Assembly (NCBI GenBank): GCA_017438745.1
Contig: JAFRUS010000080.1
Span: 1 to 58,429 of the forward strand
Source of the DNA: Oscillospiraceae bacterium
GTDB taxonomy: Bacteria > Bacillota > Clostridia > Oscillospirales > Ruminococcaceae
Reading direction: 5' to 3'
DNA: 58,429 nt
The notes under the pieces were generated by a model. It made no database searches and was not told the DNA's origin. It saw nothing but the letters and a program-made list of their open reading frames with translations. This document shows, in pieces, positions 49,086 through 57,429 of the stretch (its first letter is position 1; the number at the start of each line of letters is the position of its first letter). The position numbers and the translations under genes were made by a program.

Positions 49086-49115
49086 CCGCTCATCATAGTA
49101 TAGGAGAAACCGAAA

Positions 49116-49512
49116 ATGCTCTGTAGTATTTTTCATGAAAAACTTGATCCTCACAGCGGATCTGTTCAGGATACACAATCAGAAGGTAATGGATACTGGC
49201 AAATTCAGCTCATTGGACGAGAAATTACGTGATATTGAAATTCAGTACAAGTCAGTTTTTGATGAGACTGATCCTGATATGTACTGGGATTTTTACGGTG
49301 ATGAAGAACTTTAGTATATAAATCCGGTACAACTCGAATGGTTTAAAATCAGACAGGTGATTACAGACTATAACCATATAGGAGTGCTTGTACCTCCTGA
49401 AATACAGATTCAGGATAAAAAAGATGTGATCACCGGAATACTTGAAAATTACAGCATTCCATACGAATACAACGAAGTTGAACAGGTATTTGTAATATAC
49501 GGATATAAATGA
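49116..49512 (+). pseudogene. Decayed gene (frameshift and amber stop)
   Basis: ATG 49116, after AGGAGAAA, opens a frame MLCSIFHEKLDPHSG that ends after 38 codons. A second frame from ATG 49135 carries MKNLILTADLFRIHN and stops at TAG 49312-49314. It then continues without a start as YINPVQLEWFKIRQ to TGA 49510-49512. The two later parts read as one protein of about 125 residues broken by the amber codon. No family recognised. Confidence 0.6.
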
Positions 49513-49537
49513 TTTTTGAATTCAGAGGAGCAGATTT

Positions 49538-49948
49538 ATGAGATTAGACGGCTTTGGAATATTGGTCGAGGATATGGCGAAAATGATTCGCTTTTACAGA
49601 GATGTACTTGGTTTTGAGATAAAAGAAGCAGAAGATACATCTAACGTATATCTTGTAAAAGACGGAACGCTGTTTCTGTTGTATGGCAGAAAAGATTTTG
49701 AAAAGATGACAAGCAGAAGATATGAATATGTCAAAGGGCTCAATGGCCATTATGAAATTGCTCTTTATGTCGATACATTTGAAGAAGTAGATGAAGCGTT
49801 TAAAAAAGCTGTAGAAAACGGTGCGACACCGGTACTTGAACCGGAACTTGAACCGTGGGGCCAGAGAACCTGTTATATCGCCGATCCTGAAGGGAATCTG
49901 ATAGAAATAGGTTCCTGGAATAAACCTTACGAAGAGAAGGATAAGTAA
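49538..49948 (+). CDS. VOC-family (glyoxalase/bleomycin-resistance-like) protein
   Basis: The 136-residue protein has the paired beta-alpha-beta-beta-beta modules of the vicinal-oxygen-chelate fold: GFGILVEDMAKMIRFYRDVLGF at the start and WGQRTCYIADPEGNLIEIG at the end, with the metal-ligand Glu in the last strand. The reaction cannot be inferred. GGAG precedes ATG 49538. Confidence 0.9.
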   Translation: MRLDGFGILVEDMAKMIRFYRDVLGFEIKEAEDTSNVYLVKDGTLFLLYGRKDFEKMTSRRYEYVKGLNGHYEIALYVDTFEEVDEAFKKAVENGATPVLEPELEPWGQRTCYIADPEGNLIEIGSWNKPYEEKDK

Positions 49949-50025
49949 ATTGACTGTACATGGCTTATGTGCTATAATTTTATTTGTAACCAACCAATAC
50001 TTTTTATCGAATGCGGAGGATGAGC

Positions 50026-50790
50026 ATGGAAAAAGGATTAAGCAGAAATGTACTGAAAATAATAGCGATAGTTTCAATCATTATCGGCCATTTTTTTCTT
50101 TACACATTCGCAACGTTTAAAGGATTTGGCGGATCGATACTTATCTTTTTGTTAATAACTGTCTGTTATATCGGGCCGCCGATTTTTATGTTTTTTATAA
50201 GTGAAGGATTTCAATATACCAGTTCAAGAAAAAGATATGCCTTAAGGCTCGGTATTTTTGCTCTGATCACGCAGGTGATAACAGCAATAACGGTAAAAGG
50301 CGGACTTGGTTTTGATATCAGAAAATTCTTTCTTGAATGGAACGTTATTCTGGCGCTGCTGCTTGGTTTCGTCGATTTGTGCATACTGAATTCAGAAAAG
50401 AATGTACCGGTTAAAGCTGCTGTAATATTAGCTACTATTAGTGCGGGTTATTTTCTGTCTGTTGAATGGGGAATATTCGGTCAGCTGATCATTATAGCGT
50501 TTTATTTTCTGCGAGAAAAGCGAGTGCTGAAATTTATTGTCGCATCTCTGCTCGTGTATCTTTCATTAGCCCTGGCAGAAATTTTGGTATTCGGTGGTAC
50601 ACTCACATTAACTTATCTCAATCCAGTGACCGTATGGTATTTGATTTTTGGCATTATAGGAATCGCACTGGTTTCATTTTTCTATTATGGACGTAACGGA
50701 AAAAAGAATAATTTTATAAAATATTCATTCTATATCCTTTATCCGCTTCATCTGCTGTTAATAGATATTGTTAAACTGGTCTTTTCTTGA
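50026..50790 (+). CDS. TraX-family membrane protein
   Basis: The 254-residue protein starts at ATG 50026 after GGAGG; an ATG at 50011 overlaps that site. About eight membrane helices are present, with the family pattern LKIIAIVSIIIGHF at the N-terminus and YPLHLLLIDIVKL at the C-terminus. TraX proteins were named from F-pilin acetylation, but chromosomal homologues in Firmicutes are probably acyltransferases of unknown substrate. No conjugation genes are nearby. Confidence 0.82.
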   Translation: MEKGLSRNVLKIIAIVSIIIGHFFLYTFATFKGFGGSILIFLLITVCYIGPPIFMFFISEGFQYTSSRKRYALRLGIFALITQVITAITVKGGLGFDIRKFFLEWNVILALLLGFVDLCILNSEKNVPVKAAVILATISAGYFLSVEWGIFGQLIIIAFYFLREKRVLKFIVASLLVYLSLALAEILVFGGTLTLTYLNPVTVWYLIFGIIGIALVSFFYYGRNGKKNNFIKYSFYILYPLHLLLIDIVKLVFS

Positions 50791-50859
50791 TAACAGATAA
50801 ACGCTGATTTTCGACTTGATCAGTGTTCCCATAGAATTACACTATAACGGAGGTAGATT

Positions 50860-51297
50860 ATGTATTTCGAAGAACTTAAAACAGGAATGTCGGTGGAGAC
50901 TGCACCGGCGGTAATTGATAAGGGAAAAATGATGCAGTTTGGTCTGGAGTATGATAACGTCCCGATTCATACTGATGAGGAATATGCGAAGACTACGCAT
51001 TTCGGACAGCCTATAGCACCCGGTTTTATGTCATTTCTGGCCGTATGGGCTAAGTATCTGGAGGTGGATTTCTTCGGTGAGCAGGTACTGGCAGGTAAGT
51101 CAACCAAAGTTGAATGGATGAAGCCTGTTTTTGCCGGAGATTCACTTACAAGCAAGGTTACGATCACAAATCTTGTTAAGCGCAATGAGAAAAACGGAAT
51201 TGCGGAGCTTACTCATGAAGTGTATAACCAGAACGGTGAGCACGTTCTGACTGCGGTAACGGAAGCAATAATTAAATGCAGACTTAAGCAGGAATGA
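50860..51297 (+). CDS. MaoC-like hot-dog-fold dehydratase
   Basis: The 145-residue protein has the hydratase-2-like segment IHTDEEYAKTTHFGQPIAPG, with D-x4-A-x5-F-x4-A-P-G, residues that bind the acyl-CoA and water, and VEWMKPVFAGDSL. It may hydrate an enoyl-CoA. CGGAGG precedes ATG 50860. Stand-alone gene ending in a terminator. Confidence 0.88.
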   Translation: MYFEELKTGMSVETAPAVIDKGKMMQFGLEYDNVPIHTDEEYAKTTHFGQPIAPGFMSFLAVWAKYLEVDFFGEQVLAGKSTKVEWMKPVFAGDSLTSKVTITNLVKRNEKNGIAELTHEVYNQNGEHVLTAVTEAIIKCRLKQE

Positions 51298-51303
51298 TCT
51301 GAT

Positions 51304-51345
51304 ATAAGGACAGTTTGGAGAAATCTCAGACTGTCCTTATTATTG
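51304..51345 (+). terminator. Rho-independent terminator
   Basis: ATAAGGACAGT pairs with ACTGTCCTTAT and is followed by TATTGTT. Confidence 0.85.
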
Positions 51346-51441
51346 TTCATGTGAAACAATATTGTCGTAGTAAAAATGAACAGTATAAAACTGAGAATGA
51401 TTATCAAATTATTTAAGGTGTAGAAACTCATCAGAAAACAA

Positions 51442-51585
51442 GGTACGACTTTGTCGTGCTATAGAAAAACTGCACCTTCTCAGGTGCAGTTTGAATGAAG
51501 CGGTAAGGCATAAATCATAAAATCAACGTCAAAAGCAATTGACCTATTATACAAATTATGGTATAATGTTTGTATCAATATATTG
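51442..51585 (+). repeat. Terminator-promoter cassette, copy 1
   Basis: GGTACGACTTTGTCGTGC hairpin, then CTGCACCT/AGGTGCAG hairpin, then about 45 nt and a promoter TTGACC (51539-51544) with TATAAT (51562-51567), 17-bp spacer. The whole segment is closely similar to 55631-55772. It fills most of the gap between the MaoC terminator and the Fic gene (51346-51743). Confidence 0.8.
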
Positions 51586-51624
51586 AAGGATAATATCATT
51601 TATGATATAAAAGACACTTGTCGA

Positions 51625-51651
51625 GAATCGTCCACAAGTTGTGGACGATTC
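51625..51651 (+). repeat. 27-nt palindrome P1
   Basis: GAATCGTCCACAA and TTGTGGACGATTC are perfect 13-nt arms around a single G. It is preceded by CACTTGTCGA, which recurs before P5. It would be transcribed from the promoter at 51539. Confidence 0.85.
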
Positions 51652-51688
51652 AGAGAGTTGTATTTTTAATCAGCATAATTGCGACATC

Positions 51689-51715
51689 AAATCCGCGACA
51701 ACTTGTCGTGAATTT
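51689..51715 (+). repeat. 27-nt palindrome P2
   Basis: AAATCCGCGACAA and TTGTCGTGAATTT surround a single C, with one G-U wobble and one mismatch. It lies 29 nt before the Fic start. Confidence 0.75.
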
Positions 51716-51743
51716 GGTGGATATTGGCTATAAGAGAAATAAT

Positions 51744-52292
51744 ATGATGAAGAATAACCTGGATGCTGAAAGCTTTGAAAAGGCTTTGCATTTGTATATC
51801 AGTGGTGAAATAGATAAAATCGAAATTGGTACAGTAAAAGGACTTCAGAAAATCCATAAGGTGCTTTTTGATGGACTGTATGAATTTGCCGGAAAGATAC
51901 GTGACAGGAATATTTCAAAAGGTAATTTTCGATTTGCCAATTGCCTTTATCTGAATGAAGTTCTTTCAGCAGTAGAAAAAATGCCGGAGAATACATTCGA
52001 AGAGATAATTGCCAAATATGTAGAGATGAATGTCGCTCATCCTTTTTTTGAGGGCAACGGCAGAAGTACACGTATCTGGCTGGATATGATCTTAAAAAAG
52101 AATCTTGGTAAGGTAGTTGACTGGTCGGCTATTGATAAAGAACAGTATCTGTCGGCAATGGAGCGTAGTCCGGTTAATGACCTTGAACTGAGGTTTCTGA
52201 TACAGCCTAATCTTACTGATAAAGTCGATGACCGCGAAGTTATTTTCAAGGGAATTGAACAGTCTTATTATTATGAGGGATATGAAAAATAA
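51744..52292 (+). CDS. Fic/DOC-family protein
   Basis: The 182-residue protein has the complete Fic motif [16 protein letters not shown] near residue 100; His, Asp/Glu-Gly-Asn-Gly-Arg are all present, so AMP transfer to a hydroxyl group is possible. An upstream [21 protein letters not shown] matches the family. ATG 51744 is chosen because the longer frame runs through the two palindromes. No inhibitory (S/T)xxxE(G/N) helix is seen at the N-terminus. No antitoxin gene is adjacent; the next gene is a candidate partner only by position. Confidence 0.88.
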   Translation: MMKNNLDAESFEKALHLYISGEIDKIEIGTVKGLQKIHKVLFDGLYEFAGKIRDRNISKGNFRFANCLYLNEVLSAVEKMPENTFEEIIAKYVEMNVAHPFFEGNGRSTRIWLDMILKKNLGKVVDWSAIDKEQYLSAMERSPVNDLELRFLIQPNLTDKVDDREVIFKGIEQSYYYEGYEK

Positions 52293-52318
52293 ATTGTGCC
52301 CCAAGTTGGGGCAGATTT
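52291..52318 (+). repeat. Palindrome P3 at the Fic stop
   Basis: TGCCCCAA and TTGGGGCA surround a single G, with outer AAAT/ATTT. It begins inside the Fic stop region and lies before the ribosome site of the next gene. Confidence 0.75.
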
Positions 52319-52340
52319 CCGAAATGAGGGGAGATACAAT

Positions 52341-52913
52341 ATGGCAAACAAAGAATTATACAACAAACTACTTGAAAAAGGATGCTTAAAAGTCTGGCTC
52401 ACGGAAATGGAATTTCTTGCGTCGGATCAGATGGAATATCGTAAAAACCTTTGGGCTGATACTTTATCAATTGACGATATGACCGTTTTTGCAGTTGACG
52501 GATACGGTGATCTATATGCCTGGAGACCTGATGACAGCGTTGTTATTATTGAAACAGGTCCTGGAGAATGCAAAGAATTTGCCGGAAGTCTTATCGACGC
52601 TATATTCCGCAGGATAATTGAATTTGTAAACGGTGATTACTGTGAAATGTGTTCCAATGAGGAGAAAGCGGATATGGATCCGGATGACGCAGAATACTGC
52701 ACTTCTGAAAATGATGCTATAGAACTTTTGAAGCAGTATATTAACGTGTTCGGTGAATTCTTCAGCGTTGAACAGAAGGACTATATCGAAAAACTGATAG
52801 TTAACGGATTCTTGCCTGACTGTAATGCTTTTATCTACGAAGATGAAATGCTCAGGGTGATTCATGACTGGTTAAGAGTTAAAATAACAGCGCCAAAAAA
52901 GATATTCAAGTGA
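52341..52913 (+). CDS. Hypothetical acidic protein, possibly SUKH-like
   Basis: The 190-residue protein starts at ATG 52341 after GAGGGGAGA. It is acidic, with MTVFAVDGYGDLYAWRPDD near residue 48, a pattern like the SMI1/KNR4 (SUKH) strand region. A CEMC pair and many Asp/Glu follow. SUKH proteins often act as immunity proteins, which would fit the Fic neighbour, but the match is weak. Confidence 0.5.
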   Translation: MANKELYNKLLEKGCLKVWLTEMEFLASDQMEYRKNLWADTLSIDDMTVFAVDGYGDLYAWRPDDSVVIIETGPGECKEFAGSLIDAIFRRIIEFVNGDYCEMCSNEEKADMDPDDAEYCTSENDAIELLKQYINVFGEFFSVEQKDYIEKLIVNGFLPDCNAFIYEDEMLRVIHDWLRVKITAPKKIFK

Positions 52914-52925
52914 CCAAAAATTAAA

Positions 52926-53027
52926 CAACGGGTGCCTTTTCGAAGGTACCCGTTTAATAATAGCATGCCGAAGGCATACCATTTCGTCGTGCTAAAGAAA
53001 ACCGGCACCTAATCGTACCGGTTGAAC
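52926..53027. repeat. Three-hairpin repeat, copy 1 (with YhfC)
   Basis: ACGGGTGCC-TTTTCGA-AGGTACCCGT, then GCATGCCGAAGGCATACC, then ACCGGCACC...GGTACCGGT form successive hairpins. They are followed by the minus-strand YhfC-like gene. The arrangement recurs at 58086-58190 and partly at 56501. Confidence 0.85.
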
Positions 53028-53039
53028 GTATATTTTAAA

Positions 53040-53829
53040 TTATTGCTGCACATGGTCAGCATACACATTTTCCTCACTGTATTTCTGATAAACCATATAA
53101 ACGAAATATATAACACCTACGGTCTCGCAAAGACCGGCAATCATACGTTCGATGGATGTTTGACTTCCGAACAGCTGAGCGGCAAGGAAATCTGATATTG
53201 TATGTATTGCGACAGCAGATAAAAGATACTTTTTCCAGTTTTCCGAGTGTACAGCAATAAATACAAGAACAGAAAGTGCAATATGGAAAGTCATTCCTGA
53301 GAAGGCGTCGATGACAGACATAATACTTATGCCGATATTCATTTCAGCAAGAGATGAAAGAGTTTCGTTAGCTTGTTCATATGTCAGGTCACCGTAGCTC
53401 AGATATTTTTCCATACCGAGTATTGTATACGCAAGTCCGGTTATCAGCGCAGGGGATGACAGGCCGTTTAAACCGTAAACGATGAACATTTCCCACCCAC
53501 CGTGACCGATGCCGTATGATACTGCATTTTTCGGATCTTTATATTCGTATAGTGCATATCTGAAAACAAGAAATCGTCCGGCTTCTTCACAGACACCGGA
53601 AATAAGACCGTCGGTAAAATGATTCCTTAAAACGCCCCGAAGGAATATTATCCGCACTACCATTCTTACAAGTGAAATAAGTATGTATGCCACGATTCCT
53701 GAGATAAACGGAAAATACGCGGCATGTTTTTTACTATCCACATTATGAGCGGCATAAACCAAACCAGCCGAAAAATGCACCAATACCGAAACCAATCAGC
53801 GTAGGTACTGATATTTTTATTTCTTCCAT
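53040..53829 (-). pseudogene. YhfC-family intramembrane protease gene with a frameshift near its start
   Basis: ATG 53829-53827, after GAGGAAAA, encodes MEEIKISVPTLIGFGIGAFF, the usual N-terminus, then runs to a stop within 28 codons. The adjacent frame continues the same protein as GLVYAAHNVDSKKHAAYF to 53040. One base too many lies near 53770. The body has the glutamic-protease-like motif CEEAGRFLVFR and YGIGHGGWEMF in about seven helices. A shorter product from TTG 53795 is possible. A second copy's C-terminus is at 58200. Confidence 0.7.
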
Positions 53830-53891
53830 ATGGTTTTCCTCATATCAATTAATGATTTTAACTTATTATATCAGATTTCATCAATTTTATC

Positions 53892-53912
53892 AAGGTACGA
53901 CTTCGCTATGTT
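53892..53912. repeat. Remnant GGTACGAC element
   Basis: AGGTACGACTTCGCTATG is a worn copy of the GGTACGAC-TTCGTCGTGC hairpin, lying between the YhfC and sigma-factor promoters. Confidence 0.5.
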
Positions 53913-53957
53913 ATAGATAATTTAGAAAAAATATTTCTCACCGTGATAGATTTGCTG

Positions 53958-53963
53958 TATAAT
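53958..53963 (+). promoter_or_regulatory. -10 box of the ECF sigma operon
   Basis: TATAAT is followed by ribosome site GGGAGGA before ATG 53997. The -35 position (TTCTCA) is poor. Confidence 0.5.
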
Positions 53964-53996
53964 AAACGTAATAGATTAGTGAAGGGAGGATAAACG

Positions 53997-54548
53997 ATGA
54001 TCATCAATGAAAACAATTTTATACTGCAGTTAAAAAAGCATAATGAAAAGGCACTTGAATATGTAATTTCAAAATACGGAGGATTGCTGAAATCAGTGAT
54101 CTCAAAAAGATTATATCTTTATCCGGAAGATGTGGAAGAGTGTTTATACGATACGTTTATGAAGATATGGCAGAATATTGACTGTTACGATGAGAACAAA
54201 ACGAGTTTTAAATCATGGGCGACAGCAATAGCCGCGTACAGGGCGATTGATCGATTACGTGTTATCCGGAAAGCTGATATTATAACGGGTATTGATGACG
54301 AGGTATTTGAAAACTGCATGGCAATATCTGAAGATGAAGTCTTCAATGAAGCATACGGCGAATTTCTCGAATGCCTTGATGAGAATGACAGGGAGCTGTT
54401 TACGAAGCTCTTTATTGAAGGTTTATCTGTTTCAGAAGTATCTCAGAATATCGGAACTGAAAAAAGCGTAATTTACAATCGTGTTTCACGAGGCAGGAAG
54501 AAAATAAAGAAAAGCTATCCATTATTATTTTCGAGGTGGAGAGAATGA
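53997..54548 (+). CDS. ECF-type RNA polymerase sigma factor
   Basis: The 183-residue protein has region 2 (EDVEECLYDTFMKIWQNIDCYD, FKSWATAIAAYRAIDRLR) and region 4 (LSVSEVSQNIGTEKSVIYNRVSRGRKKIKK), joined by a short acidic linker, with no region 1 or 3. The next gene, overlapping by 4 nt, encodes a membrane protein probably acting as anti-sigma. The target promoters are unknown. Confidence 0.92.
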   Translation: MIINENNFILQLKKHNEKALEYVISKYGGLLKSVISKRLYLYPEDVEECLYDTFMKIWQNIDCYDENKTSFKSWATAIAAYRAIDRLRVIRKADIITGIDDEVFENCMAISEDEVFNEAYGEFLECLDENDRELFTKLFIEGLSVSEVSQNIGTEKSVIYNRVSRGRKKIKKSYPLLFSRWRE

Positions 54549-55540
54549 AAAAGGACATATACAGATTAATGAACAGTGTGAACATAAAGGATGATGAATC
54601 TGAAGTTTCTGATCTTTCACAGGAAGAAAAAGATATGATATTCCGTATGGTAACAAACCAGAAAGGATATAAGACTATGAAAAGATCAGCTATTATTAAA
54701 AGCGTTGCCGGAGTGGCAGCATTAGCAGCATGTTTTGCACTTGTTTTTGGAATTTCAAATAATAATAAAAATACAGGCGATATAAAAACAGCAGACGGTG
54801 TACCGGCGGATACAACTATTGAAGCGGTAACAGACGCTGCTTTGGCGGATAATGTTACAGATGCCGTACAGGATGAGAATTCCCAGAATACAGATTCGGC
54901 ACTCAATTCTTTTATTCTGAAAGTAGATGCTGATTCAGTTGATGATTTCAATGATTCGAACATTGCTTTTAAGTTTGAGGACTATGCAGTAGATAACTTT
55001 TTAGGAATGAGTTTTGATATCTGCGGTGAAAATATCGATACAGTAACAGCACATGTATCCGGCGGTGCTCTCTGCAAGGTTAATAAAACCACAACAAAGT
55101 CGCCGGAACTGCCTTCGGACATGGATCAATACATTCATGTGATATCTCAGGTAACATATGACAAAAACACTTTTGTAAACTATGAGATGACTTATGCCGG
55201 AAATGAGATAACCGAAAAATATGACGGCAATACAAAGTTCGGTTTCTGCATTTCAGGTGAAAGATATGAAGAAATAGTTGACAGTATGGGTGAAAATCTT
55301 AAGGGTATACATCACACATGTATTGATGAGTTCAATGACGAAGTTCTCACTGTCACTGTTACTTATAAGGACGGAACAACAGAAACAAAGAACTATAACC
55401 TTAACAGCGGAAAAATAAAGGTTGATGTCAGTGAAGAAACTATAATGAACGATAACTTTGAAATGAAAGTTCTTCCTGAATTTGTAGACAGCGAAGATCA
55501 GCCATGGATCTATGGTTTACTTGCTGTGCTTGATGAGTGA
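54545..55540 (+). CDS. Membrane partner (probable anti-sigma factor) of the ECF sigma
   Basis: The 331-residue protein starts at ATG 54545, an ATGA overlap with the sigma stop. The N-terminal ~55 residues are cytoplasmic and charged, one membrane helix is near residues 56-76 (SVAGVAALAACFALVFGIS), and an extracellular region of about 250 residues follows a Thr/Asp/Ala linker. It resembles DUF4179-type anti-sigma proteins in layout. No zinc-binding HxxxCxxC is seen. Confidence 0.75.
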   Translation: MKKDIYRLMNSVNIKDDESEVSDLSQEEKDMIFRMVTNQKGYKTMKRSAIIKSVAGVAALAACFALVFGISNNNKNTGDIKTADGVPADTTIEAVTDAALADNVTDAVQDENSQNTDSALNSFILKVDADSVDDFNDSNIAFKFEDYAVDNFLGMSFDICGENIDTVTAHVSGGALCKVNKTTTKSPELPSDMDQYIHVISQVTYDKNTFVNYEMTYAGNEITEKYDGNTKFGFCISGERYEEIVDSMGENLKGIHHTCIDEFNDEVLTVTVTYKDGTTETKNYNLNSGKIKVDVSEETIMNDNFEMKVLPEFVDSEDQPWIYGLLAVLDE

Positions 55541-55574
55541 CAGGCATAACTCATGACTAATAACAGATAAAACA

Positions 55575-55615
55575 AAAATCAGCTTCTCTTCTAAACTGAA
55601 GGGAAGCTGATTTTG
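55575..55615 (+). terminator. Rho-independent terminator of the sigma operon
   Basis: AAAATCAGCTTC pairs with GAAGCTGATTTT, then TGTG. The T-run is inside the stem end. Confidence 0.75.
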
Positions 55616-55630
55616 TGCCTGCCGAGTGAA

Positions 55631-55772
55631 AGGTACGACTTCGTCGTGCTATAGAAAAATGCACCTGATCAGGTGCATTTTGTTTTAAGCGGCAAGGTAT
55701 AAAATTCAAAATCAATGTCAAAAGTAATTGACCTATTACAAAAATTATGGTATAATGTTTTCGTCAATACGT
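55631..55772 (+). repeat. Terminator-promoter cassette, copy 2
   Basis: GGTACGACTTCGTCGTGC, then TGCACCTGATCAGGTGCA, then the conserved stretch and promoter TTGACC (55728-55733) with TATAAT (55751-55756). It aligns over its full length with 51442-51585, with changes in hairpin stems tending to stay paired. Confidence 0.8.
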
Positions 55773-55816
55773 TTACGAAAAAGAAACAAAGAACAATTAT
55801 TAAGGATGATACGAGA

Positions 55817-56491
55817 ATGAAAAAAGAACATCTGATACCTGTTATCAGTTCAATAATATTATGCTGTATTCTCATATATTTAAAAATACAGTTTTTCACT
55901 CCTGAAGTACCGGATACTCTGATTGGTCTTTCGGGTCTTGAATCTGCAAAAGAATATCTTACAAAGTTGATTATTTCTGATATTGTATTTGCGTTGCTCA
56001 TAGCATTGAGTTTTTTCATTTCATTTGTAGTTTATTATTACAGGCTTTACTCATCACCAGGAGAAAAAAGCGAAAAAAAATTTCTTATTCTTAGTATTCC
56101 TGTTGTTCTTGTATTGGGTTTGTGTACAACTACGACAGCCAATAAACTTGATAAACAATGCGAACTTATAGGGATCTCAAAACACGGATTAACTAAAAGC
56201 ATAGTTTTGCTTAACCAGATAAATAAAGATATAAAAGAAGACATTGCTATATCAAATACAGTTACAAATTCTAAGGTATCTGAGGAAATTTATCATTATT
56301 CATCTGGTAGATCTAGCTTTTCTGAAAAAGAATACTGCTTTAAATCGGATTCTAAAACTATTATATCTCAGGTATCTGAAAAAGATTCGCTTGTATTGAA
56401 ACTCATTATCAGTAAATCTGAAAATATCAGATATGAAACTTATTTAGAAAGCCATTTTTTGAAAAGTGTACAGATTGTTGACGGTAATTGA
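55817..56491 (+). CDS. Hypothetical membrane protein (224 residues)
   Basis: ATG 55817 follows AAGGATGAT and lies downstream of the cassette promoter; a longer frame from 55715 overlaps that promoter. Three membrane helices (about 8-24, 58-80, 100-117) precede a C-terminal region of about 105 residues rich in Ser, Lys and Glu. No family recognised. Confidence 0.7.
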   Translation: MKKEHLIPVISSIILCCILIYLKIQFFTPEVPDTLIGLSGLESAKEYLTKLIISDIVFALLIALSFFISFVVYYYRLYSSPGEKSEKKFLILSIPVVLVLGLCTTTTANKLDKQCELIGISKHGLTKSIVLLNQINKDIKEDIAISNTVTNSKVSEEIYHYSSGRSSFSEKEYCFKSDSKTIISQVSEKDSLVLKLIISKSENIRYETYLESHFLKSVQIVDGN

Positions 56492-56500
56492 ATATACGAT

Positions 56501-56580
56501 AACGGGTGCCTTTTCGAAGGTGCCCGTTTAAAAATATCATGCCGAAGGCATACCATTTCAGTATGTGCATAATTTGCACA
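56501..56580. repeat. Three-hairpin repeat, variant copy
   Basis: ACGGGTGCC-TTTTCGA-AGGTGCCCGT, then CATGCCGAAGGCAT, then CAGTATGTGCATAATTTGCACATACTG split around loop AATT. The first stem keeps pairing with a GTGCCC variant, a compensatory change relative to copies 52926 and 58086. Confidence 0.8.
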
Positions 56581-56607
56581 TACTGCGGAAAAAAGAACAG
56601 GTGACTT

Positions 56608-57087
56608 ATGAAGATAATTGAAATAACAGAAAACAAAAAAGAGCACATAGATCTGCTGCTTTTAGCGGATGAACAGGAAGATATGATTGACCGTTACCTC
56701 GAAAAAGGAAGAATGTATGTGCTCGATGACGACGGAATAAAGAGTGAATGCGTCATTACAGATGAAGGAAACGGTATTCTTGAAATCAAAAATATCGCAA
56801 CATACCCGGAATACCAGGGGAAAGGATATGCTAAAATTCTGATTGACTTTATCATACAGACGTTCAGTGAACAGTATTCTGTACTACAGGTCGGAACAGG
56901 GGACAGCCCGCTTACAATTCCATTTTACGAGAAATGTGGTTTTGTGCGTTCACATATCATCCCGAATTTCTTCACAGAGAATTATGATCACCCGATATAT
57001 GAATGCGGAGTTCAGCTGGTGGATATGGTGTGTTTGCGAAGATCCATGCAATTCAACAGTCAGAATGTTTTAACTCCAAATCCATAA
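56608..57087 (+). CDS. GNAT-family N-acetyltransferase
   Basis: The 159-residue GNAT protein has EIKNIATYPEYQGKGYAKILIDFII, where Q-GKG-A binds acetyl-CoA, and LTIPFYEKCGFVRSH. It differs from the GNAT at 42347. Substrate unknown. The ribosome site is weak (AGGTGA) before ATG 56608. Palindromes P4 and P5 follow its stop. Confidence 0.9.
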   Translation: MKIIEITENKKEHIDLLLLADEQEDMIDRYLEKGRMYVLDDDGIKSECVITDEGNGILEIKNIATYPEYQGKGYAKILIDFIIQTFSEQYSVLQVGTGDSPLTIPFYEKCGFVRSHIIPNFFTENYDHPIYECGVQLVDMVCLRRSMQFNSQNVLTPNP

Positions 57088-57100
57088 ATGGCAAATCCGG

Positions 57101-57127
57101 AAATCTGCCGCAAGTTGTGGCAGATTT
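57101..57127 (+). repeat. 27-nt palindrome P4
   Basis: AAATCTGCCGCAA and TTGTGGCAGATTT surround a single G, with one G-U wobble. It lies 14 nt after the GNAT stop. Confidence 0.82.
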
Positions 57128-57159
57128 CACAGAACCGAGTAATATTCGACTCTTGTCGG

Positions 57160-57186
57160 GAATCGTCAACAACTTGTTGACGATTC
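57160..57186 (+). repeat. 27-nt palindrome P5
   Basis: GAATCGTCAACAA and TTGTTGACGATTC are perfect arms around a single C. It follows CTCTTGTCGG. It is the P1 sequence with two paired changes. The rest of the 342-bp gap 57088-57429 holds no gene, only A/T-rich sequence and the hairpin at 57374. Confidence 0.85.
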
Positions 57187-57373
57187 TGAATTAAAAAATG
57201 AATTAGATAAGTATCCTAATGTTTTATGATGATATACGATTTAACACTCATGGAAGCAACGGATTTTCAATTATATGGAGTCGGTTTCTTGCATGTATAA
57301 ATAAAACAGTTAGCTTTTCCGGTGTTAAGTTTTATTAAGGAAAAAATGTTGCTGCTTTGCAGCAATTATAATA

Positions 57374-57390
57374 GTACGCCGAAGGCGTAC
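57374..57390. repeat. GTACGCC-GAAGGCGTAC hairpin
   Basis: GTACGCC and GGCGTAC around loop GAA, a further version of the GCATGCC-GAA-GGCATACC element with a C-G pair changed. Confidence 0.7.
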
Positions 57391-57429
57391 CGTTTTTAGA
57401 GAAAATAAAAGGAAAGTGAAAAAATAATA

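Noticed and set aside
51618..51743. N-terminal extension of the Fic protein
   Set aside because: The in-frame extension is a translation of palindromes P1 and P2 and begins with TTG without a ribosome site; homologues start near the ATG at 51744.
53997..55540. Second two-component or transporter function for the sigma operon
   Set aside because: The first gene has only sigma regions 2 and 4, and the second only one membrane helix, so sigma/anti-sigma is the simplest reading.
51625..57186. CRISPR array built from the 27-nt palindromes
   Set aside because: The units are few, widely spaced and change in sequence; there is no constant repeat with equal spacers and no cas gene.
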